Shown here: one piece after another, positions 60,492 through 64,000 of the stretch
How the letters are laid out: every line of letters begins with the position of its first letter
Position numbering within the stretch: the stretch's first letter is position 1
Assembly: GCA_028583415.1 (NCBI GenBank)
Contig: CM053276.1
Location: 127,932,007-127,996,006, forward strand
Length of the DNA stretch: 64,000 bases
Reading direction: 5' to 3'
DNA from: Protea cynaroides
Taxonomy: Eukaryota > Streptophyta > Magnoliopsida > Proteales > Proteaceae
Notes under the pieces: generated by a model
What the model was told of the DNA's origin: nothing
Seen by the model: the letters and a program-made list of their open reading frames with translations, nothing else
The model's database searches: none
Position numbers and translations under genes: made by a program

Positions 60492-62047
60492 GAAATAAAT
60501 TTCAGTTATCCCCCATAATAGTTTCGAAACATCACCTACCACCCACACTTTTCAATAAACATCAACTACCACCCAAACGTTTAATCAAATAGGTCCATTC
60601 CGTTTAACCAATCTCGTTAGTTGCTGATGTCATCAAAAACGAATTTTAATTGGACTATAATACCCTAATAGATAAGTTGAAAGACTTTTTTACCCTCACT
60701 CAGTTAACTAACCATCTTAGCAAAATTAAAAAAAAAAAAAAATGAAAACTAACCCTAAACCCCTAAATGGTAAGCCCGACTTCAACGGAAGAAAGCAGAG
60801 GATTCGATAGTCTCCGCTGACGACGATGCAGTGGTCTTCTTCCCCATCACCCACGATGACAACGCATTGGTCCTCTCTCTTATCCTCCATTAAACAAGTT
60901 ATTCTGTTTTAGTTTATTGGCAGATCTGTTTTCAATTCCATCCACGCTTTATCGAAATTGTCATAGATCTGTTTTTTGGTTTTGCTTCTTCAACCTGCTT
61001 GCTCTCGGGTTTGGGACTTTACTGAATGATTGTTGTTGTAACAAGGTACTGATTACTGATGGGGTTTAGTTTGTCTCGGATTTGCAGATTTAGATCTGAT
61101 TTCGACGATTTTATGTGCTGTTTCAATTTAGTATTGGTCTGTTTTCCATATTCTGAACCTGGTTTTCCAATTCTATTTTGCTACTGCCAATCTGAACTAG
61201 ATTCTCTGCCTTTGTATCAGAGACGAAAAACTTCCTTCTGTTAATCGAGACAATTTTTCGAGCAAAATCTTTTTTTTTTCTCTTGTTTCCAGGTTGCTGT
61301 TGTTCTTGAATCTTCTGGAAAACGATCTGATATGTGAGGAGATGTGGAAATCAGATCTGGTTATCTTCATCCTCTTCATCCTCCTCAATGGCCGACCGTT
61401 CACAACTATGACGATGATAATCGAAACGACTAAAAGGAATTCAGATCTGGTTCTTGATCCGTCGATCTGGGCTGCGGGATTCTTTCAAGTCCCCAAGTTC
61501 TTTGAGTTGCTGGTTCTTGGATTTTCTAAGTCCTGAATTTCTTTGCGCAAATCATTTATATCGTCCTCCAATTCTTCTCGAATTGATCTCTTGATCTTTC
61601 GGTATGGGAGAACAACAAAGGAAAAGAAAGAAGGGAGAACGATGAGGGAGGGAGAGAGGAAAGGAAAGAGAGGGGATTAAGGGGATAACTTAACTTACCT
61701 ATTAACCGGTGGCCAGAGAAGTTTCAGCAGTTGTTGCAACAGAATCGGACTTCAGCTATGGCAATCGTAGGTTTCTCTTCGAAGAGGAGAACAGGAGCAG
61801 TTCTTAGTAGAGGAGGAGAGTCCAACCCTAAGAGGATTAGGCTGTTTATAAAACCGAAATGACCAGATTTATTTTAGTAATTTTGTTAATTTTTAAAAAA
61901 TTTCAATTAAAAACATAAAGGTTAAAACGGTCTAACACTCATTTCCGTCACCTCCATCAGTTACTTGGGTGTAATTGATGTTTTTTGAAAAGTATGGGTG
62001 GTAGGTGATGTTTCAAAACTATTATGGGGGGTAGCTGAAATTTGTTC
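60492..62047 (-). mobile_element. MULE-type non-autonomous element, copy 2 (inverted)
   Basis: Reverse-complement relative of the element at 46470-48051, with the same terminal inverted repeats (GAAATAAATTTCAG and GCTGAAATTTGTTC). The flanks ACTAATTTT (60483-60491) and ATTAATTTT (62048-62056) are a 9-bp duplication with one mismatch. It has its own target duplication, so it is a separate insertion and not part of a larger inverted duplication. The shared frame lies at 61294-61536 on the plus strand and stops after 80 codons. Confidence 0.85.
61294..61536 (+). other. Open frame inside MULE copy 2, unknown
   Basis: 80 codons matching the first 80 of the frame in copy 1, with only about four replacements (Asn/Asp, Leu/Ile twice, Arg/Gly). 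A stop created by AAGTCCTGA, where copy 1 has AAGTCTGGA, ends it early. A T-rich tract plus CAG just upstream (61270-61292) resembles a splice acceptor. Function unknown. Confidence 0.35.
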
Positions 62048-63782
62048 ATTAATTTTTAAATCAGTACCTTGATTACCCCTCTTAAAATTCACATCTTCTG
62101 GTGGCAAAGAGGGTTAAGACATCTCAAATTAACAAGCTCTCTTTGCTACAGGATCTTAATTCAGTCCAAACCCAATTTTAACAAACAAGAGTAATTGAAA
62201 TTGAACAAATAATTCCACAACTTCAGATCCGTCTATAAGCATGCTTCAAAATTTGGGATCATTGATCCTTAGGATATGAGGAGCAATATCCTAGAAGATG
62301 AACTTGATCCGACGGGTGTCGAAACCAATCTTGCCCGTAGGTCTCAGACAAATATTTTAATAGAACCAGAATTGTATAACAATAGTAAAATCAACTTATC
62401 TTATAATCCAACCGTTGGAATGCCTTCAAACTTGGGGAAGATCTTCTCAATCTTAATTATGAACACTAGCCGAAAGTTGACGCAAATCAAAAGAAGTTGG
62501 TAGCAGCCACAGCCTCTGCAGAGTGGCTGCAATAGGTACCGCCCAAGCTGGGATTATGTTCAATTTATATTGATGGAGATCTCATTGTAATCTTCAATGG
62601 GTGATATTAATGATGAAGAAAAACAGTCGTGCAACAATAATGAAGGAGAGAAACTAGGAGAATGTAAGAGAATTGAACAAAATAACAATTGGCTGAGTCT
62701 CACAACCGTGGGAGATTCAACCAGAAAAATAGGAGCTAAACTCTTTTCTTTTTTCTGGTCTAAATCTACCTCTTGCCACCAGCCTTTCTTCTCTTATTTA
62801 TAGCTTTGAGAAATTACAACTAGAATAGGAAAGTACAAATTGAAATTAAGGAAAGCTAAGACTCCTTTATAATTTGGGAAGCTTCTTAAAACATGGAAAT
62901 AGGAAACTTAAATTTAGGCAAGTCTTAGTCTCCAAGCAACTAAGACTCCTAAACTAGCTAGAGTACTTTTTAGGAAACTAACCAATAGGATTAGAGACAC
63001 TAATTAATTAGGAAACTAAATAAAATAATCCTACTTAAAATAGAGCTGGCGGTAAAGAGATCTATTACTAAAGATCTCGATTTTCTGGAATTTCTGGAAT
63101 GGCGACAATTCTGGAATTTCTGAACTTTCTGGAATGGCGACAATTCTGGAATTTCTGGAATAAAGCCTGATCTGCATCGTTTTCTCCTTTTAGTTTCTTT
63201 AATTACCAAATCGGTTCTAAGGATCTGGACTGATCTAATCTGATCTGATTCTGACACATATCGATATAATTTTGACTGAAATACACATATAAGCTGATAC
63301 AAATCTGACCAGTAGTATGACATGAAACTAGTATGGAATCTGACCTTAAAACTGACCCATAATGTGGACTGAATATAAAACATACTAGTATAATACTAGT
63401 CATACAATCTGGTAGAATTCTGCTTTGGTGACTGACATGAAATCTGATATGGTATACATAACATAAAGAACTGAAATCGATAGGATTGTATATACAATCT
63501 GGATTACATATTAAAATTTACATAATCTGATATACTCATAAATCTGTTAAGAAGTCTGTTAAAAAAATCTGTGTAATATCAGAAATATAGTAGGATCAAG
63601 ATCTCACAACAACTTTGGCTGAAATCTGCAATAATGACAGACCTAAAATCTGATATAAAATTAACGTATAAATCTGGTATATGGTACTGCATAGTAAAAT
63701 CTAACATAATTGATTTATAACTCTAAGGATTGTGTAAAACAGATTCAAAATCTGAGGTTGAAACTATTCTGGATATGAAATC

Positions 63783-63784
<2 letters not shown>
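62048..63784. other. AT-rich repeat-derived sequence, no gene
   Basis: No credible coding exon. Around 63091-63160 a 35-base unit, TTTCTGGAATGGCGACAATT plus CTGGAA, is repeated twice. From about 63225 onward the hexamer AATCTG recurs irregularly. Confidence 0.45.

Positions 63785-63851
<67 letters not shown>
63785..63851. repeat. (TA)n microsatellite
   Basis: About 33 uninterrupted TA units, prone to length change and cruciform extrusion. Shorter TA runs follow near 63930 and 63975. Confidence 0.95.
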
Positions 63852-63858
<7 letters not shown>

Positions 63859-64000
63859 ATAAACTGTATGACAATCTGTCATAAAATCTGTTTATAAATT
63901 TGTATATAGTACTGTATATGAATTGATATATATATATATCAGTATACGGTTCAGTATAAATTCAGTTTACAAATATATATATAAACCCACATATACGTCA

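Noticed and set aside
63000..63403. Overlapping minus-strand frames near the window end
   Set aside because: Built from short tandem repeats and the AATCTG-rich stretch; no protein motif.

Overview
This window is nuclear DNA of a flowering plant, most likely a eudicot. The genes are AT-rich and split by introns with GT..AG ends. The protein families are land-plant ones: ALMT, NAC, PPR-SMR and a POLTERGEIST-like PP2C. The intergenic DNA is full of LTR elements, MITEs, MULEs, LINE and SINE pieces and microsatellites. I cannot fix the species from sequence alone.

Layout. 1-1951 (+): the 3' part of a RING E3 ligase gene of the RF298/RF4 type, cut by the window start. 5945-9791 (+): a complete six-exon ALMT anion channel. 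12529-14671 (-): a four-exon NAC transcription factor of the NAC071/NAC096 type, with a 960-bp long-inverted-repeat element upstream. 19696-19767 (+): tRNA-Glu(TTC). 20170-22323 (+): an intronless chloroplast PPR-SMR protein of the SOT1/PPR53 type. 23459-42536 (-): a PLL1-type PP2C whose first intron is 14.1 kb. 51851-54060 (-): a small membrane protein with a SAYSvFN domain. From 54.1 kb to the end I see no host gene, only transposon debris, MITEs and AT-rich simple sequence.

The genes are not an operon and show no shared pathway; each is an independent plant locus. PPR-SMR and PLL1 converge, with about 1.1 kb between their stop codons.

The most striking structure is PLL1 intron 1. It holds two related LTR elements with no gag-pol that I can see, both in the gene's own orientation. 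One of them carries an array of nine short palindromes spaced at about 27 and 56 bp. It also carries a hAT-type MITE with an exact 8-bp target duplication, and that MITE itself contains a long palindrome. Elsewhere there are two inverted copies of a roughly 1.57-kb MULE-type element with 9-10 bp target duplications and a shared open frame, and a second copy of the hAT MITE, again with an exact 8-bp duplication.

Exon borders come from reading frame, splice dinucleotides and remembered family sequence. No alignment or transcript data were available.
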